Notes under the pieces: model-generated
What the model saw: the letters and a program-made list of their open reading frames with translations, nothing else
Databases searched by the model: none
Told to the model about the DNA's origin: nothing
Translations under genes and position numbers: made by a program
Shown here: positions 45,791 to 57,099 of the stretch, piece by piece
How positions within the stretch are numbered: the stretch's first letter is position 1
Layout of the letters: the number at the start of each line of letters is the position of its first letter
NCBI RefSeq assembly: GCF_016802725.1
Contig: NC_052672.1
Location: 440,001 to 504,000, forward strand
DNA length: 64,000 nucleotides
Direction of reading: 5' to 3'
From: Solenopsis invicta
Taxonomy: Eukaryota; Arthropoda; Insecta; Hymenoptera; Formicidae

Positions 45791-45830
45791 AACAATACTG
45801 ACTATTCGCTATGCAACTATAATCAGGTAG

Positions 45831-46243
45831 GGTAAATGGCAATTATTGACGGTGCCCCAAATACTGAAAATCCGATATTGAGCATCGTCTTTCATTCAGG
45901 AAATTAAAGTTTCATTCTTAATGGCATATTATAACATTAAGTGGACTCCTTGAATAGAATAAGTTAATAAGTAAAATTGAAGAAAATTAATGTATAAATA
46001 TAATACGCGGAAAAAAACGATTTTGATAAAATATCTGAAAATTTAGTTGGATACAAATCTGAAAATAATTTTGTTAAACTTTCAAAATAATTATGTAGGA
46101 CGCTCAGGTTGATTGGTAAAATATCAAAACTTTTACTGTAGCTTTTCTCATTATGCTTGATAATTCCTTCATATTTGCGACGTGCCAATAAATTTTTAGA
46201 ATTTTTAATATTTAAAAATCTGTTAATAATTGGGTCATTTACG
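45831..46243. mobile_element. Imperfect-TIR element, about 413 bp
   Basis: The left end GGTAAATGGCAATTATTGAC pairs imperfectly with the reverse complement of the right end, CGTAAATGACCCAATTATTAAC. The interior is AT-rich without a transposase frame. Confidence 0.4.
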
Positions 46244-46259
46244 CCATATGCGCGTTGAG

Positions 46260-46500
46260 AAAAGTTAGACTTTAATTAAATAAATTTTTATATTGATATG
46301 TATTATAATGTAATTAAATTCAATGTAAGTACTTAAACTGAAGAAATTTAATCAAGATACAAATGTTAGCCAATTTATGTAGCTAACTTTTTAAACATAT
46401 AAATATAGTTGAGCCGAATTTAAGTTCAAGTATGTTTTCAATTTAAATTCGTGAACTGAAAAAATTTAATCAAGTTAACCTTTTTCCTTAACGCATAGAT
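46260..46500. repeat. Repeat fragment with CTTAAACTGAAGAAATTTAATCAAG-type motif
   Basis: The motif occurs twice in the same orientation here (near 46332 and 46452) and once near 51488. After the second copy the sequence GTTAACC...TTTTTCC resembles the right end of the element at 51001-51555. Confidence 0.4.
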
Positions 46501-47760
46501 TGCTTTCAACGGATCAATCGCCATAGCTCGACACAGTCAATTTACACGATACACCGTAGAAAAAAGAAAGAGAGAAAAGAAAAGGAAGATCCACTTTCTT
46601 CTCGTGAGCGATTCTGCTCCGTCGCCATCGATGATCACGCCATAAGCGAAAGAATGGAAATTATTTCATCGTCGCTATCAATGAAAACGTTATCGACCAG
46701 GCTGCACTCGAAAAATTCTGCACGACACAATATTCCTCTTATCGGATTAACTGCGACAACTCACGACTCGAGGCCATTATCCTCCGTTACGTGTTGTTTG
46801 ATCATACACCCAACTCGAAGCTTATGCAACTTGTTTCATATAGGTGCTTTTATTCCGTTATTTGATTTTTCGCCTAACGAGCTCCATAGGAGCGGACGCA
46901 AAAGGTCAATCCGCCGTTCAATTAGCCTCCCGATATTTTCGGACACTATGTATAATCAGTGTAAATTAAATGATCGTTAACCTCAATTTCCTGTGACTCG
47001 TAATGTTAAAGCTTATGGTCAATTACGGGGCATTAGGCGCGTTTGATCGCTCACGTTTGATAACTATACGCGGAAATTTATGGTACGACTCTCGGACATT
47101 CGTACGCTTTTGTATATTTGTACGATTATAGAGCGAAACTGAAGAACAGCCCATAAAAAACAATCCATGGCGATTCGGTAATATTTTGTGAATCGATAAT
47201 TTAGAAACTCTTTTTTACGATAAATATATGTACCGTTAATGTTTTTTTTTAATTGAAAAAAGATCAGACCAATATCATCCTAAAATAAAATTAAGATACG
47301 ATAGATATATTAAGATTACTATTTAATAATACGAAAAAGTTATTTAGTAGTCAATCTGGAGAGTATCAAGAACACTTCCTATTTTGAGGATGTCTCAATA
47401 AACAGACGCGAATAGATAAAACCGGTTTTATTTTTCAAAACTTTTTATTCAACAAATGTTTTTCATTGTAAAGTTTAGAGATACAATTTATATATTTTTT
47501 AAATATAAAATAGCTAAATGTTGTTAATCGCACATACAATCCGCTTCTGTTAAATTTATTATAAAATGAATTTATTGTTAATAGATTTTTTGCAAAAATA
47601 TCGAGACACCAATAATATTGTCAAACTTTTATAAATCAAAAGAGAATACATATAAACGTTTCACAGGAAAATATAAATAATTATTTAATTATTGTTGCTC
47701 TAACAGCTACTAATCCATTATTGTTGTACAGTTTAAAAAAAAATTGTAATTAAAGTTCGA
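46501..47760. other. Non-coding stretch
   Basis: A purine-rich patch at 46558-46590, a mixed-GC patch at 46600-47110 with a 108-codon unrecognised plus-strand frame (46654-46980), then AT-rich DNA. No supported feature. Confidence 0.4.
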
Positions 47761-48941
47761 GATGCTCAAAATTCGACGCGAAGGAAAAAGAAGTCATCTC
47801 TCAATTAATCATGGAATTTTTCCGTCAGACGGGCAAATATAAATTTCAAAATACTTTGTGGCGGAACATGAAGAGAAACATTTTTCAAATAATACATTAT
47901 GACAGAGGGGGCGCGGTGTGCATATAAATACCACCAATCTGCCCTCGAGCGAAATTTCTTGCTGAGGTCTGTTGCTGGCTCAACGGCCAGAAAATTTTTG
48001 CGCACGCGGTCGTACCGCGAGCTTGTACTCGCGAGTTGTGTGTGGACAAACGTGCGCCGTTCGCACACCCTCCACTCGGCCCTGCGTCCCCGTGAAAAAT
48101 TGCAGATGCGACACAGTAATTTCTACGAGGAATATTCTCTCGTCGCGGTATTACTCCTATTTTCTGAGTGCGCCGCGCAATGCCTCTCGCGTTTCCATTT
48201 TCTTTCGCCTCTTTCTCTCGCGGCCGCGGGAAACGGAAGAGGGAAAGAGCAGAGGACAAACTCGCGAAAATACGAAAATGCCACGAGGTACGCGTTGGAA
48301 TTTACCGACGACGATACACACGTATGACGCACATTTTCTCTACGCCTTTCGCATTTCTTTCCCTCCTTTTTTCTCCTCTCCCTTTCGTCAAATCACAGAC
48401 TACCGCGTCGTTGCCAGGTGCACCGCTTTATGTTACGTATATGTGCAACCGCGTGCGCTGCGACCGCGACAGCGCGCAGTTTTGCGAGGAAATATCGCCG
48501 GGCCGCCCGCGCGCTCGCCGGCGTATTTACAGTAGGCTATAATTTCGCGGTGGTGTACAATTTGCAACCCAAGGGAGAGCCGATGCTTATCCGCGCGGTT
48601 CGTTCACTTTTGCGGAGCGGAGTATTTGCTAATCGTCATCGATATCGGTCGGGCCGCATCGGCGCCGCGCGGCGCGGCTCGGTTACCGATATCCAGAGCA
48701 ATATAGAGAGCCGGCCACAAAAGGAACAGCGGAAACCTCATTTAAATATGCTTACCGTATCCGGGATAGCTTTATTGAAAAATGTACCGGTGGGGAGGAA
48801 AACCGTACGCCCGGCGGCGACAGCGGTAGCGGCAGGAAAGCCGACTGCGCGACTCTTAGCGCAAGCTGCTCTTGACAAAGGATGATAATAGGGAATTTGT
48901 ATTTTAATGAACGGGCACAACGACTATGCAGCCGCGCGACG

Positions 48942-48972
48942 CTATATATATATATACATATATATATATATA
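48942..48972. repeat. (TA)n microsatellite
   Basis: A TA tract with one CA interruption, isolated within a CpG-rich island. Confidence 0.9.
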
Positions 48973-49471
48973 CGTTATTTCTCCGATGCAGTTCAGCCGA
49001 GAAATTTAATAATACGGCTTGAGGCTTCCTTCTCGCGCGCGCACGCTGCACTTTCTCCCGGCGTTGCCAGCCCGGCAAAAAGAGGAGGCTCTCCTTCGCA
49101 TAAAGAGAATCGCGAGTGCGCGCAATAAATTGAACATGAGAGGGGACCGTCGTACGAGTGGAAAGAAACTAGTGAATACGTAATAAGACGTAGGCGTACC
49201 GCGCGCGCTGCACACGCTTCATACGCCGCAATAAGGCGCCGCGTCGCGCCGCGCCGCGCCGTACCGAGTATCGCGGAGAGAGGCGTTTAACGCAACAAAG
49301 GAATATATAAAGTGCGGCAGCGGTGGCGCGCATAATATGCGCGGAGGAGGAAAAAAAAAAGGCGACGGCAGTAGTATGATATGTCGGTATGCGGTGCCGA
49401 GAATGGTGCGTGCGTGGAATGGCTAGCGCGTCCGTAGCGTTTCTATTCTCGAAACGTTTCGCGATGCCGCA

Positions 49472-49500
49472 TCTCTCTCTCTCTCTCTCTCTCTCGCTCT
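49472..49500. repeat. (CT)n microsatellite
   Basis: A CT tract in CpG-rich island 10. Confidence 0.9.
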
Positions 49501-50009
49501 TGCGAAAATGCATCCCCCGCTGTGCCGTCGTCGCGCCACGAAAAGCCGAAAATGTCGAAAAGACCCCCGCGGATTTCGGTGCGCGGTCGACAGCCGACTC
49601 TCTGACGATCCTCGTCGGAAAGGGTCGACCGTAACGGAGGGTGGCGTTAAAACGTGATTCGTTGTTCGTCCAGAAACATCGATACGAGTCCATTCGTCCT
49701 CGATCGACGATAAAATCAGCGACGGATTAAATCATCGATATTCCCGGGATGAAAAAATAATCCAGCGTGTTTTTAACTTATTCGGAAACACCGATATCGT
49801 TTCGTTATTCGATTAATTTAGAAACACGAGTATTGATTCATCCCGCTCATTTCATACGGAGAGATATAATAATATAATAAATATCAATTGATAGATTTAA
49901 TCTACGTATAGCGAAAAGGTGACGGTGAAACAATATCGCTCGGTTTCTCGACTAAAATGCATTTTATATTGAAGAAAATATTATAATTGTTAACTCAAAA
50001 AATGGAGAA

Positions 50010-50830
50010 AATATTAATTAGTTTATTATGACAGTATTTCTAGAAAATGTAAATTCAGTAATAAAACAGTTTTTTAGGTTTTTGTTGTTATTGCACATTT
50101 AATGGTTTATAAACGTTATTAAAAAAAAACGGAATATATAATGTTTATTTTATAACAATTCGGGAAAAGAAAGTTTATATATAATCATATATAATTATAT
50201 AAAAATATATATAATTATATATGGAATTTGGTCATTTATATATAATCATATATGACATCATATATAATTATACATGATCATATGTATCCCATACATGGAT
50301 ATATATAACATTATACAATGACGCTATATATGATTACAGATCTTTATATATGCTTATACATGATTGTATACGATTTTATATGATTATATATAAATATATA
50401 TGTAATCATATATAGTTATATATAGTTATATATGTCATCATATACGATCATCTATGTAAATGGCCAAATTCTATATATAATTATATATATTTTTATATAA
50501 TTATACATGATTATATATAAACTTTTTTACTTTTTTTAACATTTTTTTAACATTATGTTTATTATACTCTTTTAGAATTATTAAAAATATTTTATTTTGA
50601 TTATATTCATGTGTTTTATCGTTTACATTACATAAATATAAATAATTATATGAAGTGTTTTCAATAAAAGTAAAAATTTACGTTTGTAATAACATGATAT
50701 AATACTTCTATATTGTGTAAATATGAAGATATTAAAGCTCATAATACTTTATAACTCAAATCTCATTCGAAAGCTCATGTATTATTACTTCGAACTTGTA
50801 ATATACACTTTTACCTTTATACTTGAGTAG
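50010..50830. repeat. Dispersed repeat R2, copy 2, interrupted
   Basis: Aligns with 16134-16710 on both sides of an AT-rich palindrome (50171-50523). Left block: AGTTTATTATGACAGTATTTCT through ATTTTATAACAATT, with breaks. Right block: from TTAGAATTATTAAAAAT through TATGAAGATATTA. Copy 1 shows the uninterrupted state. Confidence 0.6.
50171..50523. mobile_element. AT-rich long palindrome inserted in R2
   Basis: The outer 60 bp of the left arm (AAGTTTATATATAATCATAT and following, to GAATTTGG) match the reverse complement of the right end with about two mismatches. Pairing continues with lower identity towards the centre near 50345. The whole unit is almost only A and T, with ATATAATTATAT words. 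It is absent from the other R2 copy, which suggests a mobile or expanded foldback. Confidence 0.7.
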
Positions 50831-51000
50831 ACTATACTTTATATTACGTAAACGATCACTTCGGGTAATTTCTACAATTCAGTAAGTTTCAACAGATCAA
50901 TACTATGATTATATAAGTCATAACTCACTTCTGCTGTACAAATTGTTCTCGGAATCTTCGAACGAAAGGTAGATTTTGGATGAGTAAAACAATTTGGCGG
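50831..51000. other. AT-rich non-coding stretch
   Basis: No feature seen. Confidence 0.4.
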
Positions 51001-51555
51001 GATAAAAAAAAACATGCCAGATTATTCTCGGATTAAATACATAAAATGTTCAAGTATTTTATGTACTTAAACTTTTTCATTTTACGCTGTTAATCCTTTA
51101 ATCTTTGTGATTAAATCTTATATTCCAATGAAGTATATACGTACTACTTGGGTTAAAATAGTAAGACCTTCAAATAGAAATACGTACAAAGATACGTACC
51201 ACTTGGATTTTATTTTTAAAAATAGTACAACAGTTATTTCCCGAGAAAAAAGATATACGTTCTCATTCCAACTGGCTCAACATGAAAATTTTATACGCTT
51301 TCCTTTAAAAAAATATAGCATATCACTTCAATTAAATTAGATAACACAATTTTGTGATAACATTTACTTTATACTCTTTTAACAAACATTAAAGTTATTT
51401 GAGTTGAAATAAAAGGACAGAGATTTACATTCGGCGCCTTTTTCTATCTTTTTATTTTTTTCAAAGTGATTTTACATAATATACACTTGAACTGAAGAGG
51501 TTTAGTCAAGTTGGAAAATTTATTAAAGTTAACAACTTCTTTTTCTCAGTGCAGT
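51001..51555. mobile_element. Possible MITE ending in CTTTTTCTCAGTG
   Basis: The right end, read inward, is CACTGAGAAAAAGAAGTTG, a common style of insect MITE terminus. An internal block GTTCAAGTATTTTATGT near 51048 pairs with the reverse complement of the stretch near 51478 (TTCAAGTGTATATTATGT). The left terminus is not clear, so the left boundary is approximate. Confidence 0.35.
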
Positions 51556-52107
51556 AGCAAGATCAGTAGTGGCAATCGGAAAGTTGGTCCGCCGTATACC
51601 CTATAAAATATGCAGGGGCACGAGAAATAGATGGCGGAAACGAATGGATGGGATCCGTGCGCACAGACGGGGCGTATAGAATCCTCAGCCGACTCTTTAT
51701 TCGGCACGTCGCAACGGTGTCGTACAAAGCGCATCCTGCGTCGCGGCACTATAAGGCCACGCGGACGGCGGCGCGGCGCGGCGTCTCGGGGCGGAAAGCC
51801 ATTTCCTCGAGAAAAGTGAGACCCATTTCGCGCTCGTATTCTCGGGATAGCGCCCGCCGACGCGAGCGGACGGCGCGGCGGGGAGTTAACGCGGAGGCGT
51901 AAATTTTGGTAAATGCGACCACGTAAAGCACGTTCGTTCGCGAGGGGCGCGCAAGAGCTAGCGACTGCGTTCGCGGCTAAGACACGACAACGACGGCGAC
52001 GACGACACGGGCGTCCTCGTCCGCCACATAATGCCTTATGCATAGCGAGCAAATTGAACCGCGAGAGTGCGGTGCGCGAGACGCGGAATGCTAACGAGAA
52101 AACTTGT

Positions 52108-52128
52108 CGCGCGCGCGCGCGCGCGCGC
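52108..52128. repeat. (CG)n repeat
   Basis: An uninterrupted CG alternation of 21 bp followed directly by an A run and a purine tract. A strong Z-DNA candidate. Confidence 0.9.
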
Positions 52129-52930
52129 AAAAAAAGAAAGAGAAAGGAAGAAAAAGGAAAGAGAAGAAGCGAGCGTAGAATTCGAAGACGGAGGGGGTTT
52201 CGTAGGAGGGAGGAAGGGAAAGAGAAGCAGAGAGCAAGATATTGTTGCGCGCTGCTTGCGGTTGCGACGCGAATGCATCCCGCGTGGCGCGATTATGCCC
52301 GCGGAATATCAACGAGAACGCGCGCTGCCGATCAATCGATTCGCGAAATTTATGGTACCGATGACGGCGCGAGGACGTGACGCCGTCCCGGTCCGCGAAT
52401 CATCCCTCCCTCTCGCCCTCCTTCCTTCGGCGGCGCCGCGACGACGGGTGTCGAGAGATATCAGCAGATTAGATAGCTACGTATGCGCCGAGTCTGCACG
52501 GCCGCGAGAGCCTAGCGTGTGAGAAGCTCCCGACTTTGGACGAGAGGAAACGAGATGTACGAAGATTAATTATCGCGCCACACTTTGCTAAATATTAATT
52601 TTCATTATAACCCCCTCCTTAATAAGCGCGACGGTGAAGAAAATATCGTTCTTCATTTCGTTGAAATAAGGATGGTAACTAGCGTCGGGGAGTCCCCCCG
52701 TAGGTGCGAGAGGGACGAAGGAGAGCGTATCGTCGTAAATTCGCGCGGGCGTCATCGGAAAAATGGAGTCGGACGGGGCGGGGGGGGAGAGGCTCGTAAT
52801 AAAGCTCGCTTAATTAGCATGCGAAAAGATGTAGCCTCGCGATAAGGCCGCGGCGGGGACGTTTTATTTTGCGATCCTCGGGCGCGACGACGGATATGAG
52901 CGCAAATGCGCCCGGCTTAATGAAATCCGG

Positions 52931-52976
52931 GATGGGGCATTAAGCGCTAAAACGCGATAGCGCTTAATGCTCCATC
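52931..52976. ncRNA. Compact 19 bp hairpin, function unknown
   Basis: The left arm GATGGGGCATTAAGCGCTA and the right arm TAGCGCTTAATGCTCCATC are inverse with one mismatch (a G-U pair in RNA) around an 8-nt loop. No pairing extends beyond the stem, and the stem is shorter than a typical animal miRNA precursor. It is not part of a recognisable repeat in this window. It could be an RNA structure, a DNA cruciform or a dimer-binding site. Confidence 0.3.
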
Positions 52977-53100
52977 GTAGTGAATGATGCTTTCGATAAA
53001 GTGTTTCTTGCGCCGTCTCCGCGATTACCATTTTTAGCGGCGCGGTAATAACGATTGTGTGTAACCACAAGCGGAGAAAAGTAGTGGGAGGGGGAGGGGC

Positions 53101-53640
53101 ATAAAGGTCCGCTGTTTAAGTTGAATAACATTCAGCGTTCCTTTTAATCTAGTTTTGTAATTTTCTGGAAAAATGGCATCGTTAATTCCGCAAAATCATA
53201 CGCATTTGGTATAGCGGTATTATAAAAATTTCAAAAGATAAAGCACACGTCAAATACATTGCGTATATCCAGCATCCGAAACACAATTACGTTTTTACAG
53301 TTGTTCACAGTTTTTCAAAGCGCATTGTGTTGCTACCTAGGAGAGTAATGAAAGTTGGATATAAACGTAGAGCGTTCGGAATCGCTTTTTGAATTTATAA
53401 TAGAGTTGAGCAAAACAGTTCCTATCCAGATTAAACACATCAGGATTAAACTAACTGTACACTATGTTTTGGGCGAATATGCGGTGGCATGCTTGTTCAA
53501 AAGTTCTTCCGATTCAAAGAGGATTAAGAGGTAAAAGCGTCGATTCGATGTCAAAGGGTCGATTTCGCCCGATTAAATCCTCTCGCTGGAAATATCCCAA
53601 ATATGCCCTCGCGAGTGTGCCGCGCGGGGCAAAGGAATAT
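53101..53640. other. Mixed non-coding stretch
   Basis: AT-rich with a CpG rise at the right. Nothing supported. Confidence 0.45.
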
Positions 53641-54060
53641 AAATTATTCATACTTTAATCGGCCGGCCGCATAAAGAGCGATAACGTGCGTCGGACGACG
53701 ACAACGACGACGAGGACGGGGCCGGCTTCTCTCATCGCGCCGGGCTTCCTGAATATTTTCGCGATGCGGACAATGAAGTCGCCGGACAAAGGCACCGCCT
53801 TTCTAATACCGCGGCTTTTTCGGCTCGCTCGACGAGAGGAGCGCGCCGCGCCGCTCTCTTCCTTGTCAAGCTGGCGATATTGTTCGTATAGCATACCAGA
53901 GCTCTTGCGAAGATTCCACCGCGGTTAAAAGATCGACTCTGCAGAGTCGCGGTCAGGATCGAGTAATATATGGATACAAGTAGAATACGGAAGCAACAAC
54001 GCGATGAAAGGAGGTGGCGAGGCAAAATAGCGATAACGTTACTTGGACACACGCTAACGA
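53641..54060. other. CpG-rich island 12
   Basis: A short GC island with an ACG-trinucleotide-like patch at 53694-53720, which gives runs of Thr or Val in the two strands. Frames of 79-110 codons overlap. No product recognised. Confidence 0.35.
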
Positions 54061-54775
54061 GCAATTTTTGTGCATTTTTATACTTGATACTTAACGTAAA
54101 ACGCCGGCTTCTTTATAGTTGCAAGAGCACGAAGCTATGAAATCCTTCCGTCACTAGCAAAAAGAGCAAATTCCAGGTTATGACCGCGACGATTGTTCGC
54201 CGGGTCAGGATGATTCCCTTTCCAATCCTTCTGGGGGAGATTTAACGATACCCTGTGGTCTTTAACTCCAATCGTGCTTGGAAAAGCTGACGTAACTCAC
54301 GGCCCTTACTTGCAGGTCCTGGCGATATTTTGCTGTTCCTCCCGTCCAGGGAAACTATTATTAAGAATTTAACGGATTAACGTAAGAATAACGTGTAACG
54401 TAGCGTTTTCTAAGGCAAATTCCCGCTATTTCTCTTTCTCGCTCCTTCCCGAGCCCAATAAATTCAAGTCCCGCCATTATTCCGGAATCCTTCTAAACTT
54501 TTTTCCCTTGCCGCACGGGCGACGTCGCAATTCGCTTTTGTCCTTCCTCGCCCTTTCCATCTTGCAAAGTACCGCGCGATGCCCGGCGGCGCCTTCGCTT
54601 TGTACGCAGTTAGAATTCGCGCGAGACTTCGTCGCGGAATGTCGTTATGAGAATGCAAATTTTATTTCCGTCGAGAAAGCGACCCGGACTCGCAATAATG
54701 TTACCAGGTATAGGATCGATATCTAAAATCGTAGCGACGTGCAATCAATAATAGCGCTCTACCTCGCTGCTTGCT
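54061..54775. other. Mixed-composition non-coding stretch
   Basis: Short frames only (64-72 codons at 54464-54726), none recognised. Confidence 0.45.
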
Positions 54776-55598
54776 TCAATTTGTCTCAAACTTTATTTGA
54801 TTTTGCACATGAGACTCGTACAATAATCATTTGCAACTGATACAGATTTCCTTTCAAATGTTCTCTTAAATTGAACCAATTAATACCAGAAATACACTTC
54901 AATGTTGAAAGGCACTTTACTGAGAATCAGTGAGTATATCTGAACGATCTTTAAATATTCGCACTTTGCCACCTCGAATTTTCCTTTTTTATCTCACTAT
55001 TACTATTTTTTTCAAGCAAATTACTGATTTACTATTTTATACTCGCAGGGACAAATTAAGACTCATGCCGCCCTAGACATCTCTATTAAAACTTTGCTGT
55101 CCTTATTTAAACCTCAAGTGTAACGTAAATTAATCCAATTTTATATTCTGCAAATTTTGCTTTCTTCTTATATTATTTTATGCAAAAGATTTTAGTTGAT
55201 TGCGTCAGCCACTACAAGATAAGTTTAAAAAAAGCTGTTTTACAAAATGCCGTCGTTCTAAATTTGCCGCCCCTAGACAATAGCCTAAATTCGGCTTGGG
55301 AGCTAATCGGCCCTGCATACTCGTAATGAATCATCAATTTGTCTCAAACTTTATTTGATTTTGCACATGAGACTTGTACAATAATCATTTGCAGCCGATA
55401 CAGATTTCCTCTCAGATGTTCTCTTTAATTGAATCAATTAATACTAGGAACTTTACTGAAAATTAGTGAGTATATCTGAATGATCTTTAAATATTCGCAT
55501 TTTGCCACCTACTCAAATTTTCCTTCTTTATTTCATCATTACTATTTCTTTTAATGAAATTACTGATTTACTGTTCTATACTTGTTATGAATCATCAA
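54776..55598. repeat. Tandem duplication of about 265-290 bp, two copies
   Basis: Copy 1 (54776-55045 plus 55316-55333) and copy 2 (55334-55598) share long blocks such as CAATTTGTCTCAAACTTTAT, TTTTGCACATGAGACT, GTACAATAATCATTTGCA, GATCTTTAAATATTCGCA and TTACTGATTTACT. Identity is high, and copy 2 has one deletion of about 18 bp. Copy 1 is split by a 270 bp MITE and copy 2 keeps the unfilled site. Confidence 0.9.
55046..55315. mobile_element. hAT-like MITE with 8 bp target duplication, 270 bp
   Basis: The ends read CAGGGACAAATTA at the left and, reverse complemented, CAGGGCCGATTAG at the right. The flanks are TATACTCG and CATACTCG, an 8 bp duplication with one mismatch. CAGGG-type ends plus 8 bp duplications are hallmarks of hAT transposons. 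A subterminal block, GCCGCCCTAGAC, recurs in the same orientation near the right end as GCCGCCCCTAGAC. There is no transposase frame, so it is non-autonomous. Confidence 0.8.
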
Positions 55599-56800
55599 CG
55601 ACTCTTTGGTAGCACATTCAATTCATTTTAAAAAATATACTCAAAAGTTAAATATTAAAAATTAACGAATTAGTAACGCTCACCTCAGTTGCAATGTAAA
55701 ATGAGGCAGAGAAAACGACCAAAATACGAGCAATAATAGATGGTATAATATTATAACGTATGAAATTTATTCTCTTTCATTATTTTTCATGCGATTTCGT
55801 AATAGTACTTTTCGACTATATTTAGTTTTTATCAGCTTCGTGACACTAATTATATTTTATAACGCATATAACATAATAGAAATAAAAACACAACCACGTC
55901 AAATCTTAAATTAGCAAAAGCCAATGTCAACGCAAAATAACACTTAAAATTAAAAGTAAAAATGGACATCAATATGTGTACACGTAATTTATCCAATATT
56001 TGTCCAAGTAGAAATGTATTGATAACTATTTCGGTCAAGGCGAGAATCTCGTTAAGTCCAAAATAAAATTCGTATGAAAGAAAGTTAAAAAATTAAAACT
56101 ATGTAAATCGATCTATGAATAAAACCAAATAAGTTAACAGTTACAGAACAGAACGAAATTTACGGTAAAAGAAGAAATTGTAAACTTACAAAGATAATGG
56201 AATAATAATTAGCCTCTGATGTAATTAAGTTCAAAGTTAAATTAATGATTAAAGTTTGTGTAATTAGAAATAAAGTTTGTGTTATCCAATCGTTCGTCAT
56301 TAAACGTCATTAAACGTTCAAAACGTGTATGAGAAGAATTGTATGAGTTTACAAATTTGTAGGTCATTAAATAATATGTCGGACTAAAGTCTGTTCGGAA
56401 AACGCCGATATTTCAAAATGTTTTATAAGTTTGTCCGGAATATTGAAATAAAAACCATCAGGTAATTCGGTATCTTCAATTACAATTACAATTTAAATTA
56501 TTTTTCTTTTGTTTTTTTTTATGTCAACCATTTTCTTTTATGTCAATCACTTTTGATACGTCTTTTATGATAATTAATTTCATGGTTTCACAGTTAAATA
56601 TTAATTCCATAATTAAATTATATCTTATACATACTGAAAAACAAAATAGAATCTTTAAGGATACTTTCAAAAATTCTTATAAAATCTGTAGTTGAACATG
56701 ACGTGATTGCTTTTATCCGTATAATTCAATTAATAATAGTATATGATGAAAATATGAGAGAAAAATAGTCAAGATTATCGTCTGACTCGAAAAGACGGAT
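55599..56800. other. AT-rich non-coding stretch
   Basis: AT-rich plain. A small direct repeat, GTCATTAAACGT, lies at about 56297-56320. No gene seen. Confidence 0.5.
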
Positions 56801-57081
56801 TGTCTCATGACAGCACTAAAACTTCCACTAGCCCGCCCGCAATCTTTCGTAACTTTTTTATTTTATTGGATTCGTAGCAACGTTTCACTACCCTTGCCCG
56901 TCTCTTTCTTCAGATTCTCTCTTTGTCGGAGACGGAGAGTGTGGCCGTGGTGGCCCGCGGCGTTTAAAGCGGCTGCGTTTCTGGGCCGCGCCGCGGTTTC
57001 TAATTGCGGCCGCAGTCTGGGTTTCGTGAGTTCGGAAGGGCACAGGGCGCGCGAGAACGGGAGAGAGATAGACGTGGATGT

Positions 57082-57099
57082 GGGTGTGTGTGTGTGTGT
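57082..57099. repeat. (GT)n microsatellite
   Basis: A short GT tract at the right edge of the CpG-rich core. Confidence 0.85.

Larger units (their letters stand above)
47761..49780. other. CpG-rich island 10, the longest
   Basis: About 2 kb of CpG-dense DNA with overlapping frames on both strands up to 187 codons (47972-48535 plus; 48418-48885 plus; 49169-49693 minus). They are Arg/Ser/Ala-rich and overlap in all phases, so they look like stop-poor shadows. It includes a TA tract, a CT tract, and a GCGCCGC-repeat patch at about 49236-49261. It is the best place in the window for a promoter or long untranslated exon, but I see no clear donor. Confidence 0.35.
51580..53100. other. CpG-rich island 11
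   Basis: Very CpG-dense from 51600 to 52540, with GC-rich frames up to 194 codons on both strands (51546-52130 minus; 51913-52380 plus). They overlap and are Arg/Ala-dominated, so I do not accept them. It contains a CG repeat, a purine tract (52129-52230), a G9 run in the 52776-52795 patch, and a compact hairpin at 52931-52976. Confidence 0.35.

Noticed and set aside
47972..49693. Long overlapping frames in CpG island 10 (155-187 codons)
   Set aside because: They overlap in several phases and both strands, are Arg/Ser/Ala-rich, and have no domain or donor that fits.
51546..52522. Frames of 150-194 codons in CpG island 11
   Set aside because: Arg-dominated and overlapping on both strands across a CG repeat and a purine tract. 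Artefacts of composition.
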